Positions 1 through 7,733 are shown, counted from the first letter of the stretch. The stretch is 15,777 nucleotides of DNA from Planctomycetaceae bacterium UBA4732 (GCA_002404095.1 DHJA01000264.1:32855-48631); one strand, 5' to 3'. The notes: generated by a model from the letters alone, not told the origin. Numbers and translations: made by a program.

Positions 1-1
1 C

Positions 2-988
2 ATCGGCACCAGCGAGGTCGAACACGTCCTGGCCACGCAGACCTTGCGTACCATCCGCTCCCGGACCTACTCCGTCGAGATCAGCGGCCGCCTCCCCGCC
101 AGCGTCACGGCCAAGGACTTGATCCTGCGCGTCATCCGCGACCTCGGCGCGGGCGGCGCGACCGGGCATGTGGTGGAGTACCGGGGGGAGGCGATCCGCC
201 GGCTCGACATGGCCGGGCGGATGACCGTCTGCAACATGTCCATCGAGGCGGGGGCGCGGGCGGGTCTGATCGCCCCCGACGAAACCACCTTCGCCTACCT
301 GGCCGACGGGAACCGTCCCTTCGCGCCTCGGGGCAAGGCGCTGGAAACGGCCCTGGAGCAGTGGCGCGGCCTCACGACCGACGCCGACACGGTCTACGAC
401 GCCTCCTACGTCCTGGATGCGGCCACGCTGGCCCCCCAGGTCACCTGGGGCACCAGCCCCGCGATGACCGCCGACGTGACCGGCAGAGTGCCGGAGCCGG
501 GTGAAGTCGCCTTCGTCAACCCGGTGGACGTGGATCGCGCCCTGGCTTACATGGGCCTGAAATCCGGCCAGGCGATTCAGGACATCGCGGTGGACGTGGT
601 GTTCATCGGCTCATGCACCAACGGCCGCATCGAAGACCTGCGCGCGGCGGCTGCCGTCCTCAAGGGCCGCAAGGTCGCGCCAGGCGTCCGGGTACTCGTC
701 GTCCCGGGGTCGCAGCGGGTCCGCGCCCAGGCGGAGGCCGAGGGTCTGGATCGCGTTTTCGCCGAGGCGGGGGCGGAATGGCGGCAGGCGGGCTGTAGCA
801 TGTGCCTGGGGATGAACCCGGACCAGTTGATGCCCCGGCAGCGCAGCGCCAGCACAAGCAACCGCAACTTCGAGGGCCGCCAGGGCGTGGGCGGCCGCAC
901 CCACCTGGTCAGTCCTGAAATGGCGGCGGCGGCCGCCGTCGCCGGCCATTTCGTCCACCCATCGGATTTGCCCGGGGAGGACGCCTGA
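2..988 (+). CDS. leuC: 3-isopropylmalate dehydratase large subunit, 3' part (5' end outside window)
   Basis: Large subunit of isopropylmalate isomerase, which converts 2-isopropylmalate to 3-isopropylmalate in leucine synthesis with LeuD. The frame is open from base 2, reading [15 protein letters not shown], a conserved internal LeuC segment, so the gene is cut by the window edge. 328 residues are present of a usual ~470, so roughly 140 N-terminal residues lie upstream. The [4Fe-4S] ligands are visible: Cys in SCTNG (codon at 614) and the CxxC of [11 protein letters not shown] (codons at 794 and 803), giving the C-x59-C-x2-C layout. [15 protein letters not shown] and NRNFEGRQG are further aconitase-superfamily signatures. 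An in-frame TTG at 44 is not the start, because homology continues upstream of it. It is one base short of touching leuD, so the two are surely co-transcribed. Identification is secure. Confidence 0.97.
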   Translation: MGTSEVEHVLATQTLRTIRSRTYSVEISGRLPASVTAKDLILRVIRDLGAGGATGHVVEYRGEAIRRLDMAGRMTVCNMSIEAGARAGLIAPDETTFAYLADGNRPFAPRGKALETALEQWRGLTTDADTVYDASYVLDAATLAPQVTWGTSPAMTADVTGRVPEPGEVAFVNPVDVDRALAYMGLKSGQAIQDIAVDVVFIGSCTNGRIEDLRAAAAVLKGRKVAPGVRVLVVPGSQRVRAQAEAEGLDRVFAEAGAEWRQAGCSMCLGMNPDQLMPRQRSASTSNRNFEGRQGVGGRTHLVSPEMAAAAAVAGHFVHPSDLPGEDA

Positions 989-989
989 C

Positions 990-1610
990 GTGCAACCCTT
1001 CGACCTTCACACCGGCGCGTTTATATGCCTGGACCGAGCCAATATCGACACGGACGCGATCATGCCGGCGCGGTTCTTGAAGCGGATCGAGCGCGTGGGC
1101 TACGGCGAGCTGCTTTTCATGGACCTGCGGCAAAAGGACGGCCGCCCGGACTCGGACTTCCCCTTGAACCGGCCGGAGGCTCGGGGCGCGACGGTCCTGG
1201 TGGCCCGCCAGAATTTCGGGTGCGGCTCCAGCCGCGAGCACGCCGTCTGGGCCATCGCGCAGGCGGGGTTCCGGGCGGTGATCGCGCCGCGCGTTGGGTC
1301 CGCACCGGCCTTCGCGGACATTTTCCGCAACAACTGTTACAAGAACGGCCTCCTGCCCGTCGAGGTCCACGAAGCGTTCATCAACCGCCTCTTCCGGGCG
1401 GGGACCGGGCGGGTCACAATCGACCTCGGGGAGAAGTGGATCACCGCCTTCCTGCCGGAGGAGGAGGTGACGGAGAGCTTCCACGTTCCGGAGGGCGCCC
1501 GGGCGATGCTCCTGGACGGGTTGGACGAGATCGCGCTGACCTTGCAGCAGGAGGGCGCCATCGCCGCCTACGAGGCGCGGCGCCCCGACCTGACCCCTTT
1601 GGCGTCCTAG
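990..1610 (+). CDS. leuD: 3-isopropylmalate dehydratase small subunit
   Basis: Swivel-domain subunit of isopropylmalate isomerase, partner of LeuC. The 206 residues match the usual LeuD length. Diagnostic motifs are LDRANIDTDAIMPARFLK near the N-terminus, NFGCGSSREHAVWAI in the middle (substrate-contact loop), and FRNNCYKNGLLPV. The start is GTG at 990, one base after the leuC stop codon, with a GGGGAGGA ribosome binding site (973-980) inside leuC, so translation is probably coupled. The conserved N-terminus begins directly at this codon (MQPFDLHTGAFICLDRANID). Nothing is missing or odd. Confidence 0.97.
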   Translation: MQPFDLHTGAFICLDRANIDTDAIMPARFLKRIERVGYGELLFMDLRQKDGRPDSDFPLNRPEARGATVLVARQNFGCGSSREHAVWAIAQAGFRAVIAPRVGSAPAFADIFRNNCYKNGLLPVEVHEAFINRLFRAGTGRVTIDLGEKWITAFLPEEEVTESFHVPEGARAMLLDGLDEIALTLQQEGAIAAYEARRPDLTPLAS

Positions 1611-1646
1611 ACTTCGCGCCTTTCGGAGATTAACCCGGCCGTCGCC

Positions 1647-2741
1647 ATGAACTCCGCCCTTGACTACCTCCCCCGTCTGCCGCGCCGCAAAGACTTCCGT
1701 ATCGGCTGCGCCGGCGCCGGCTTCATCATGCGCGACTGTCATCTCGTCGCCTATCGGCAGGCCGGTTTTAATCCCATTGCCATCGCATCGCGCAACCCCG
1801 ACCGCGCTCGCGCTGTCGCGGAAGCGCACCATATTCCGCGCGTCCATGCGACTTACGCCGACCTTTTGAGCGACGCCGACGTGGAAGTCCTCGACGTGGC
1901 AGTGCCGCCTGACGTGCAGCCTGGGCTGATCCGGGAGGCGGTTCACCATAACGACCATATCCGAGGCATTTTGGCGCAAAAGCCGCTCGCCATGACGGTG
2001 CGCGAGGCGCGCGAATGCGTGGATTTATGCGCGGCGGCCGGCGTCGTGCTGGCCGTCAACCAGAACATGCGTTACGACCAATCGGTGCGGGCGATGAAGG
2101 ACCTCTTGCGCCGCGGCTGGCTGGGCGACCCAGTTTTAGCGACAATTGACATGCGGGCCATCCCGCATTGGATGCCGTGGAGTGAAGCGCTGCCGTCGCT
2201 GTCCACGTTCGTGATGAGCATTCACCACCTCGATACATTCCGCTATTGGTTCGGCACGCCCGACCGCGTGTTGGCCAGCACGCGCCCGGACCCGCGCACG
2301 CCCTTTCGCCATACGGACGGCATCAACCTGTACATCCTGGAGTATGACGACGGTCGTCGCGCCGCGGCGTGGGACGACGTATGGGCAGGGCCGTCGAAGG
2401 AAGGCGCCGCCAACGATATTTACATCCGTTGGCGTGTGGAAGGCACACAGGGCATGGCTCGCGGCGCCATCGGCTGGCCGAGCTATCCGGCGCGGACGCC
2501 GAGTACTTTGGATTACACGACACTGCGCGAGCCGGGCGTGTGGGTGCAACCGCGCTGGCCGGAGGTCTGGTTTCCTGACGCCTTCGTGGGCACGATGGCC
2601 CAGCTGCTATGCGCGCTGGAGGACGGCGTCGAGCCGGAGATCAGCGGCCGCGACAATTTGGAAACGGTGGCACTGTGCGAAGCCGTGTACGCGGCGGCGC
2701 GGGAACATCGGGTAACGACGGTGCGGGAGTTTCTTGCATGA
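1647..2741 (+). CDS. Gfo/Idh/MocA family NAD(P)-dependent oxidoreductase
   Basis: Predicted cytoplasmic sugar-type dehydrogenase of the Gfo/Idh/MocA family, 364 residues (family usually 330-400). The N-terminal Rossmann fold (about residues 17-135) carries the nucleotide loop [10 protein letters not shown], and the catalytic Lys is K112 in the AQKPLA motif. Most relatives have EKP here, so Gln replaces Glu. The C-terminal alpha/beta domain holds the H193-x-x-D196 pair in [16 protein letters not shown] 1647 lies 36 bp after leuD with only a weak GGAG far upstream, so it may belong to the leu transcript or start separately. It converges with the 107-residue gene on the other strand with 5 bp between stops. 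The substrate cannot be told from sequence; planctomycetes carry many such paralogues for sugar breakdown. Confidence 0.9.
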   Translation: MNSALDYLPRLPRRKDFRIGCAGAGFIMRDCHLVAYRQAGFNPIAIASRNPDRARAVAEAHHIPRVHATYADLLSDADVEVLDVAVPPDVQPGLIREAVHHNDHIRGILAQKPLAMTVREARECVDLCAAAGVVLAVNQNMRYDQSVRAMKDLLRRGWLGDPVLATIDMRAIPHWMPWSEALPSLSTFVMSIHHLDTFRYWFGTPDRVLASTRPDPRTPFRHTDGINLYILEYDDGRRAAAWDDVWAGPSKEGAANDIYIRWRVEGTQGMARGAIGWPSYPARTPSTLDYTTLREPGVWVQPRWPEVWFPDAFVGTMAQLLCALEDGVEPEISGRDNLETVALCEAVYAAAREHRVTTVREFLA

Positions 2742-2746
2742 GGCTG

Positions 2747-3070
2747 TCATGCCACGCGCGCCGCCCAGTCGGCCAACCGCCGGCGCGCCGCCGTCAGGCT
2801 GTCCGTCCAACGCTGGTACGCCTCGGATTCCGTATGCAGCGCCGCATCGACCTCGGCGGCGTCGCGCTCCGCACGGTCCAGCCGCGTCCGCACCTGCGAC
2901 CAGCGCTCATCAAGTATCTGTAACGGCGTCTTCGCCGTCGGGCCGGCGTCGGCCTCCGGCCCTGCCGGTTCCTCCACTTGCGCCAGTCGGCGCCCCACCG
3001 AGCCTTCGATCTGGTCCAATACCTGCATCCAGGCCGCTATAGGCCGCGCTTCCGTAGGCAACGCCGTCAT
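2747..3070 (-). CDS. Hypothetical protein, 107 aa, helical/coiled-coil-like
   Basis: I do not recognise a family. It is probably real: ATG at 3070 has a strong GGGGAGG ribosome binding site 8 bases upstream on the minus strand, and the protein has sensible composition. It is rich in Ala, Arg, Glu and Gln, with no signal peptide or membrane span. Residues ~15-35 and ~50-105 look helical (TPLQILDERWSQVRTRLDRA, then ESEAYQRWTDSLTAARRRLADW), separated by a Pro/Gly-rich linker. This suggests a short helical-hairpin or coiled-coil protein that pairs with itself or a partner. It converges with the oxidoreductase gene, and its upstream side abuts the MITE candidate. Confidence 0.65.
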   Translation of the reverse strand: MTALPTEARPIAAWMQVLDQIEGSVGRRLAQVEEPAGPEADAGPTAKTPLQILDERWSQVRTRLDRAERDAAEVDAALHTESEAYQRWTDSLTAARRRLADWAARVA

Positions 3071-3104
3071 GGTCCAATCCTCCCCTTTAGCCGTCTTGAA
3101 ACCG

Positions 3105-3113
3105 TCCGCATCC
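3105..3113. repeat. Left 9-bp flanking direct repeat (target-site duplication candidate)
   Basis: TCCGCATCC at 3105-3113 recurs exactly at 3300-3308. The two copies directly abut the 14-bp inverted ends of the element at 3114-3299, which is how a duplicated insertion target looks. Confidence 0.7.
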
Positions 3114-3299
3114 TGCTTTGTCGAAATCCTTACAAGGAGCCGCGCACGCAGTAAGCGGAGTAAGCGGGGGGCGACCGCTTACTGCGTGCGCGGCTCATTA
3201 CCCCGGCTTACTGCGTGCGCGGCTCCTTGCAAGAATGCGGCTCATTACCCCGGCTTACTGCGTGCGCGGCTCCTTGCAAGAATGAATTTCGACAAAGCA
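3114..3299. mobile_element. MITE-like non-autonomous element, 186 bp
   Basis: The ends are a perfect 14-bp inverted repeat: TGCTTTGTCGAAAT at 3114-3127 and its reverse complement at 3286-3299. A 9-bp direct repeat flanks it on both sides (3105-3113 and 3300-3308). Inside, an 18-bp core (GCCGCGCACGCAGTAAGC) occurs once forward at 3139-3156 and three times inverted at 3177-3194, 3206-3223 and 3253-3270. The first pair extends to a 22-bp perfect stem (3137-3158 with 3175-3196) around a 16-base loop. A 47-bp unit is repeated twice in tandem (3191-3237 and 3238-3284). There is no credible coding frame, so it would need a transposase supplied elsewhere. 9-bp duplications occur in several IS families, and I cannot assign one. 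Confidence 0.7.
3191..3284 (+). repeat. Two identical tandem 47-bp units inside the MITE-like element
   Basis: Bases 3191-3237 and 3238-3284 are identical. Each contains one inverted copy of the 18-bp core followed by CTCCTTGCAAGAATG. A third, partial unit precedes them at 3177-3200. Perfect identity implies recent duplication. With only two to three units and inverted partners, this is not a CRISPR array. Confidence 0.85.
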
Positions 3300-3308
3300 T
3301 CCGCATCC
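3300..3308. repeat. Right 9-bp flanking direct repeat (target-site duplication candidate)
   Basis: TCCGCATCC, identical to 3105-3113. The rest of the interval to the next gene (3309-3472) is unique sequence in which I see no gene, clear promoter or strong fold. Confidence 0.7.
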
Positions 3309-3472
3309 GCGACCCCATGCTACCGTGAATCTCGCGGATTTTGCAGTCCGATTCGGCTCGCCCACCAAGTTCGGATATTGGCCTTCCTTTCTTTCGGCCC
3401 CGACGGTATAGGCCGGCTTCCGAAAGGTTTCTTTTGACGCCAATCGCCCGTCTCGCCGGTACGGAGGGAGTC

Positions 3473-4237
3473 GTGTACGTCTCTTGTTCCACTCTCTGCT
3501 TTGCTCGTCATTCGTTCGAGGACGCCCTGCGCGCCATCGCCGAATTGCAATTCACCAAGTTCGACGCCGCCCTGCATGAGGCCGGCCCGCATCTGCGGCC
3601 GTCCGAGGTGGCGGCCGACGTGCCCGCGGCGGCCGAACGGTTGCGCTACGGCGGCGGTCTGACGCCGGCGACCTTTTCCGTCGAAATCGAGGCCGACGAC
3701 GATGAAGAGTACCAGCGCCAGTTCAAAGCCGTCTGCCGGCTGGCGAGCGTCTCAGCCGTACCGCTGATAACGATGTCGGCCGCCCCGGCTGGCAGCCCCA
3801 TCGACGCCGAAGTGAAGCGCTTGAACCGGCTGACCGTCGTGGCCGGCAAGGAAGGCGTTCAGTTGGCGCTGGCCACGCGCATCGGCACGTTGACCGAAGA
3901 CCCTGAAGCAGCCGCGACCCTCTGCGAGCGCGTGCCGGGCTTGGGCGTGACCCTTGACCCCAGCCATTACCTCGCCGGGCCGCATTCCGGCAAGAACTAC
4001 GATTCCCTGTTTCCGTATGTGCGGCACGTCCAGCTGCGCGACACCGGACGCGGGGCGAACCAGTTCCAGGTGCGCGTCGGCCAGGGCGAAATGGAGTACG
4101 GCCGGATCGTGGCGCAATTGGCCCGCTGCAACTACAACCGTTTGTTGTCGGTGGACATTCGCGAGGCGCCTGACGCGCCGTTTGCCATGCAGCCGGAAGT
4201 GCGTAAGCTCAAATATCTGCTGGAAAGCCTGGTGTGA
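3473..4237 (+). CDS. Sugar phosphate isomerase/epimerase-like TIM-barrel protein
   Basis: Predicted member of the xylose-isomerase-like TIM-barrel family (AP endonuclease 2 fold), 254 residues, acting on a sugar or polyol; the exact substrate is unknown. The conserved beginning YVSCSTLCFAR and the barrel-strand motifs LDPSHYL (D162-H165), HVQLRD (H185-D190), GQGEMEYGRI and LLSVDIRE fit a metal-dependent isomerase layout. I chose GTG 3473 because the conserved fold begins there and GGAGGG (3463-3468) lies just upstream; the frame stays open to 3341, but that extension (residues rich in Arg, Pro and Ser) does not look like this family. Its upstream region received the MITE-like element, which could alter its expression. 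It ends at a hairpin terminator shared with the opposing small gene. Confidence 0.85.
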   Translation: MYVSCSTLCFARHSFEDALRAIAELQFTKFDAALHEAGPHLRPSEVAADVPAAAERLRYGGGLTPATFSVEIEADDDEEYQRQFKAVCRLASVSAVPLITMSAAPAGSPIDAEVKRLNRLTVVAGKEGVQLALATRIGTLTEDPEAAATLCERVPGLGVTLDPSHYLAGPHSGKNYDSLFPYVRHVQLRDTGRGANQFQVRVGQGEMEYGRIVAQLARCNYNRLLSVDIREAPDAPFAMQPEVRKLKYLLESLV

Positions 4238-4262
4238 TTAAGAGTCTCTACCTGTAGCGGTC

Positions 4263-4287
4263 AAATACGGCTGTTTCAGCCGTATTT
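4263..4287. terminator. Bidirectional hairpin terminator between convergent genes
   Basis: AAATACGGCT (4263-4272) and AGCCGTATTT (4278-4287) form a perfect 10-bp stem with a 5-base loop. A-rich and T-rich stem ends give U-tract-like 3' sides in both directions. It sits 25 bp after the isomerase stop and 17 bp after the stop of the opposite lysine-rich gene, so it can serve both. Confidence 0.85.
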
Positions 4288-4304
4288 CGTTAATGAATCG
4301 CCTC

Positions 4305-4412
4305 TCACTTCTTGGGCGCCGCGGCCTTTTTCGGCGCCGGTTTCGCTTCCTTCTTCGGAGCGACTTTAGCCTTCTTCTTGTCCTTGCCCTGCGAGTTGTT
4401 TCCCTTTGCCAT
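4305..4412 (-). CDS. Small lysine-rich basic protein, 35 aa
   Basis: A 35-residue protein starting MAKGNNSQGKDKKK and ending in an Ala/Pro/Lys tail (KPAPKKAAAPKK). It has 13 lysines and is strongly basic, with no membrane span. The frame stays open to 4673, but ATG 4412 is preceded by GAGAGGAAAG at good spacing and begins the characteristic composition, so I place the start there. Similar very short proteins with MAKGNN-type starts are, to my recollection, annotated as hypothetical in planctomycetes and other bacteria. The tail resembles histone-H1-like or nucleoid-protein tails, so nucleic-acid binding is an inference only. It diverges from the dinB-family gene across 113 bp and has its own terminator. 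Confidence 0.7.
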   Translation of the reverse strand: MAKGNNSQGKDKKKAKVAPKKEAKPAPKKAAAPKK

Positions 4413-4450
4413 GACGCTTTCCTCTCCGTAATGGTACATAAGCCATTTGT

Positions 4451-4478
4451 TTGATGGCGACAGCAGAATCGCTATGCT
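4451..4478 (+). promoter_or_regulatory. Possible sigma-70-like promoter for the DinB-family gene
   Basis: TTGATG (4451-4456) and TATGCT (4473-4478) are separated by 16 bp in the AT-richer intergenic stretch, about 48 bp before the start codon. The match is moderate and planctomycete promoter consensus is poorly known. Confidence 0.3.
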
Positions 4479-4525
4479 ATTAAATTCCCATCTCGCGGGC
4501 AGGAATTCTCTCCGAAGGAGGTCCG

Positions 4526-5269
4526 ATGAACGAGACGACGACCGACGGCCCGGCGTTCGCGCAGAACTATCTTGCCGAGGCTCGCATCGAGTTGGCGATG
4601 GCCGCGACAGGCATGAAGCACTGTCTAGGCCAGCTAAAGGAAAGTCAGGTTTGGTGGCGCCCCAGCGAGTCAATGAACAGCGTCGGCAATCTGCTGCTCC
4701 ACCTTTGCGGCAACCTAAGGCAGCGCTTCCGGTCGGTCATCGACGGCTTGCCGGACGACCGCGACCGGCCGACAGAGTTCTCCGAACGCGGGCCGATCCC
4801 GACGCCTGAGTTGCTCCTCCGACTAGATGGGGTAATTGACGCGGCCGATGCGGTACTCGCCCATCTAACCCCTTCGCGGCTCCTTGAAAGCCGGCTTTAC
4901 CGCAGCCTTCGCGGCGACACGGAGGGGACCGTCCAGGCCGTCGTTTTGCAGACCCTCATGCATCTGAGCGGCCACGTGCAGGAAATCATCTACATCACTC
5001 GGCTTCAATTGGGCGACTCCTACCAGTTCCGGTCGCCGCCTTCGCCACCGGCCCCGGACGCCAAGACCATCGCCGCCGATGATGTGGTGTTCGCGGGAGG
5101 AATGCTGCCGGCCCACGCGCCGGCAGCTCCTGCGGAAGTGATTCTAGCGCCGGCGCCTTCTTCTGGCGAGAGTCGGCCGGCCGAAGCGGTCGGCGGACCT
5201 CCGCTGAAGGATTATCTCCTGGACCTGGAACAGGAATTTCAGGACCAGAATGATGAGGGTAAAGTGTAG
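4526..5269 (+). CDS. DinB family protein (DUF1572-like)
   Basis: Predicted DinB/YfiT-superfamily four-helix-bundle protein, 247 residues. Three histidines expected to bind a divalent metal are in place: H59 in GNLLLHLCGNLRQ, and H146 and H150 in MHLSGHVQEIIYI. The domain spans about residues 12-170; the chemical role of most members is unknown, some being thiol-dependent S-transferases or hydrolases. The start is very clear: AAGGAGGT at 4515-4522 just before ATG 4526. The odd part is a C-terminal extension (~172-247), rich in Pro and Ala, ending in an acidic helix (LKDYLLDLEQEFQDQND). The family normally stops near the bundle, so this tail may be a linker plus docking peptide. A monocistronic unit is likely. 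Confidence 0.85.
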   Translation: MNETTTDGPAFAQNYLAEARIELAMAATGMKHCLGQLKESQVWWRPSESMNSVGNLLLHLCGNLRQRFRSVIDGLPDDRDRPTEFSERGPIPTPELLLRLDGVIDAADAVLAHLTPSRLLESRLYRSLRGDTEGTVQAVVLQTLMHLSGHVQEIIYITRLQLGDSYQFRSPPSPPAPDAKTIAADDVVFAGGMLPAHAPAAPAEVILAPAPSSGESRPAEAVGGPPLKDYLLDLEQEFQDQNDEGKV

Positions 5270-5409
5270 GGTATGCCTCCCGAAGTAGGCGATCCTCCCA
5301 CCCCGGACTCACGAGTACGTTCGCCCGGGGTGCGACGGCCCCCCTTGCATTTGCCGGCGCCGTCGGTGAGAATGCGTCGTGTTGCATACACCATTGAAGG
5401 ATTTACGCG

Positions 5410-7443
5410 ATGAAGCAACTACTCTTTTATGCCGCCGCCCTGCTTACCATCTCATCGGCGGCCGCGGCCGAAAAATCGTCCCATGCCTTGGTCGAAGGGT
5501 TGAAGAATCCGGCCTCGGCAACGGTCGGCTTGGGCGGAAAGGTGTACGTCGCCGTCGGCGGAGCGGCGGACAAAGACGCCGGCGCGTCGGTCGTGCTGAT
5601 TGAGAACGGTAAGGCCGTCCCTTTCGCCAGCGGACTGGACGATCCGAAAGGCATGGCCGCCTACCAGCAATGGCTCTTCGTCGCCGACCGGAAGCGCGTC
5701 CGGCGGATTGACAAAACGGGCCTGGTGGACGTCTTCGTTGCGACCAACGCCTTTCCCACGGAACCGCATTCCCTCACCGGCATGACGGCCGACCCGGAAA
5801 GCGGAATGCTCTACGTCAGTGATTGCGGCTACGCCAATGGCAAAGGCGCCGCGATCTACCGCGTTACGCCCCTCGGATTAGTGAGCGTCCTCCTTGACGC
5901 GACGCGCCTTCCCGCCATGCAAAAGCCGACCGCCTTGCTGCTCGACGGCGCTTCCCATCTCCTCGTGGGCGACGCCAGTTCGGGTACACTGTATCGGATC
6001 AAGCTGGCCGACGGCTCGACAGAGAAGCTGGCCGACGGCCTCGGCACCGTCGCGGGCTTGGCGTGGGACCACCACGGCCGATTGTTCGTCAGCGACGGCG
6101 AAGGCCGCCGGCTGCTAGTCTTGCCCCGGCTCGGCGATAAACCTGTCGTGACGGCGAAAGGCCTCCGCGCCCCCGCCGGCGTCTGCCTCGACCCTACCGG
6201 CAAGCACATCCTGGTCGCCGAGCGTGAAGCGGGGAGCCTGACGGCCGTGGCCGCAGGCGTACCCGGCGCCGAGGTGGACGACGCGCCGATGCCCCTGGAA
6301 ACAGCCGTCGCCTTCCCCGATCTGCAATGGGCGGGTTGGAAAGGCGAGACCGACGACGGCAAACCCAATCCCCTGCGGCCCATCGTCCTGACCCACGCCG
6401 GCGACGGCAGCAACCGCGTCTTCGTCGCCGACGAACACGGCTTCATCCACGTCTTCGCCAACGATCCGAAGACGACCAAGTCGAAGATCTTCCTTGACCT
6501 GCGCGACCGAGTGGTCTACGACGACAAGACCAATGAGGAAGGTTTTCTTGGCATGGCATTTCATCCAAAATATAAGGAAAATGGCGAAATCTACGTTTTC
6601 TACACGACTCGTAAGGCGAAGCTGACCAACGTGCTATCACGATTCAAGGTGCGCAAGGACGATCCCGACCAGGCGGACCCGGATTCCGAGGAAGAGTTGT
6701 TGCGCATCACCCGGCCTTATTGGAACCACGACGGCGGCTCAGTTTGTTTCGGCTCCGACGGTATGCTCTACCTGCCGCTCGGCGACGGCGGCGCCGGCAA
6801 CGACCCCTTCGACAATGGCCAGCACCTCAACACTTTGTTGGGCAAAATCGTACGCATTGACGTGGATCACAAGGACGAAGGCAAGAAGTACGCGATCCCC
6901 AAGGACAACCCGTTCGTGGACCGGCGCGGCGAGCGGCCCGAGATTTGGGCTTATGGATTGCGCAATGTCTGGCGGATGTCCTTCGACCGTAAGACGGGCC
7001 AACTGTGGGCCGGCGACGTGGGCCAGAACCTATTTGAAGAGATCGACTTGATCCATCGCGGCGGCAATTACGGCTGGAACCGGCGCGAAGGTTTGCACCC
7101 GTTCGGCGCGCGCGGGACCGGCCCGCGCGAGGATTTCATCGAACCGATCTGGGAATACGACCACGAAGTAGGCAAGTGCATCATCGGCGGCCACGTCTAC
7201 CGCGGCGCCCGCTTGACTGAACTGCAAGGATACTACGTCTACGGCGATTACGTCACCGCCCGCATCTGGGCCTTACGCTACGACGAGGCGAAAGGCCGCG
7301 TCGTGACCAACCGGCCGATCAAGGACCGCGGCAAAGCCATGTTCTCATTCGGCGAGGACGAAAAAGGCGAGGTCTACCTGCTGAGCGGCTCGCTCGACGG
7401 CAAAGGGATTTACGGGTTCGTGAAGCAAGCGCCTGCGCCGTAA
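5410..7443 (+). CDS. Secreted PQQ-dependent sugar dehydrogenase-like protein with N-terminal NHL-type propeller
   Basis: 677-residue exported protein. A signal peptide (MKQLLFYAAALLTISSAAAA, likely cut near residue 20) leads into an NHL/SMP-30-like beta-propeller (about 28-285; repeats such as GLAWDHHGRLFVSDGEGRRLLVL). The second propeller, about 300-672, is a glucose/sorbosone dehydrogenase (GSDH, soluble PQQ enzyme) domain. GSDH hallmarks are GFLGMAFHPKY, WNHDGGSVCFGSDG with H440 as the likely catalytic base, LPLGDGG, EIWAYGLRNVWRMSFD and GDVGQNLFEEIDLI. The family oxidises aldose sugars with PQQ and calcium; many planctomycete members are not tested. No cytochrome c CxxCH is present, so electrons would go to a separate acceptor. 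Start ATG 5410 follows GAAGGA at 5395-5400. It is followed by a terminator-like hairpin and appears monocistronic. Confidence 0.88.
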   Translation: MKQLLFYAAALLTISSAAAAEKSSHALVEGLKNPASATVGLGGKVYVAVGGAADKDAGASVVLIENGKAVPFASGLDDPKGMAAYQQWLFVADRKRVRRIDKTGLVDVFVATNAFPTEPHSLTGMTADPESGMLYVSDCGYANGKGAAIYRVTPLGLVSVLLDATRLPAMQKPTALLLDGASHLLVGDASSGTLYRIKLADGSTEKLADGLGTVAGLAWDHHGRLFVSDGEGRRLLVLPRLGDKPVVTAKGLRAPAGVCLDPTGKHILVAEREAGSLTAVAAGVPGAEVDDAPMPLETAVAFPDLQWAGWKGETDDGKPNPLRPIVLTHAGDGSNRVFVADEHGFIHVFANDPKTTKSKIFLDLRDRVVYDDKTNEEGFLGMAFHPKYKENGEIYVFYTTRKAKLTNVLSRFKVRKDDPDQADPDSEEELLRITRPYWNHDGGSVCFGSDGMLYLPLGDGGAGNDPFDNGQHLNTLLGKIVRIDVDHKDEGKKYAIPKDNPFVDRRGERPEIWAYGLRNVWRMSFDRKTGQLWAGDVGQNLFEEIDLIHRGGNYGWNRREGLHPFGARGTGPREDFIEPIWEYDHEVGKCIIGGHVYRGARLTELQGYYVYGDYVTARIWALRYDEAKGRVVTNRPIKDRGKAMFSFGEDEKGEVYLLSGSLDGKGIYGFVKQAPAP

Positions 7444-7464
7444 AGACGCTGACAGAAGGCGAGC

Positions 7465-7483
7465 GGCGGGGTTTATCCCCGCC
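7465..7483 (+). terminator. GC-rich hairpin after the sugar dehydrogenase gene
   Basis: GGCGGGG (7465-7471) pairs with CCCCGCC (7477-7483) around TTTAT, 22 bp after the stop codon. There is no clean T-tract, so it is a weaker intrinsic terminator than the one at 4263. Confidence 0.55.
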
Positions 7484-7541
7484 GGGTTAGCCTCTTGGTA
7501 TCTACACAAACCCTTCGGGCTTCCTCTACTGACAAGTGTGC

Positions 7542-7673
7542 CATGCTTTCGCGGGCTGACATTGAAACCGTGTCCCGTCCAAACCCCGCGAAAGCATGAA
7601 CTCCCTCGCGGGACTCATGCTTTCGCGGCGGCTTGAGCAGGCGCACGGTGCTGACAGAGGCCGCGAAAGCATG
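7542..7673. repeat. Two tandem hairpins built from four copies of a 13-mer (REP/BIME-like)
   Basis: CATGCTTTCGCGG occurs forward at 7542-7554 and 7616-7628 and inverted at 7586-7598 and 7661-7673. Each neighbouring pair forms a perfect 14-bp stem (7542-7555 with 7585-7598; 7616-7629 with 7660-7673) around about 30 bases. The repeats lie between convergent genes, the usual place of REP-type elements. The loops differ from each other. No flanking target duplication is seen. The remainder of the spacer to 7733 holds only the palindrome TTATCTAGATAA (7684-7695). Confidence 0.75.
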
Positions 7674-7733
7674 GTACCCAAGCTTATCTAGATAACAATG
7701 GGTCAAGCCCGGTCAACGCGGGTAGCTTGCCGC

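Noticed and set aside
909..1979. Long open frame on the minus strand (356 codons) across leuD and the oxidoreductase start
   Set aside because: It is the antisense of two well-supported genes in high-GC DNA, with a low-complexity Arg/Gly/Val translation and no family resemblance.
3133..3284. CRISPR-like regular repeats
   Set aside because: Only two to three units, with inverted partners, no unique spacers and no cas genes; the MITE-like reading explains the structure.
7684..7695. 12-bp perfect palindrome TTATCTAGATAA
   Set aside because: It sits between convergent genes, far from any start codon; a short palindrome alone is not enough for an operator call.
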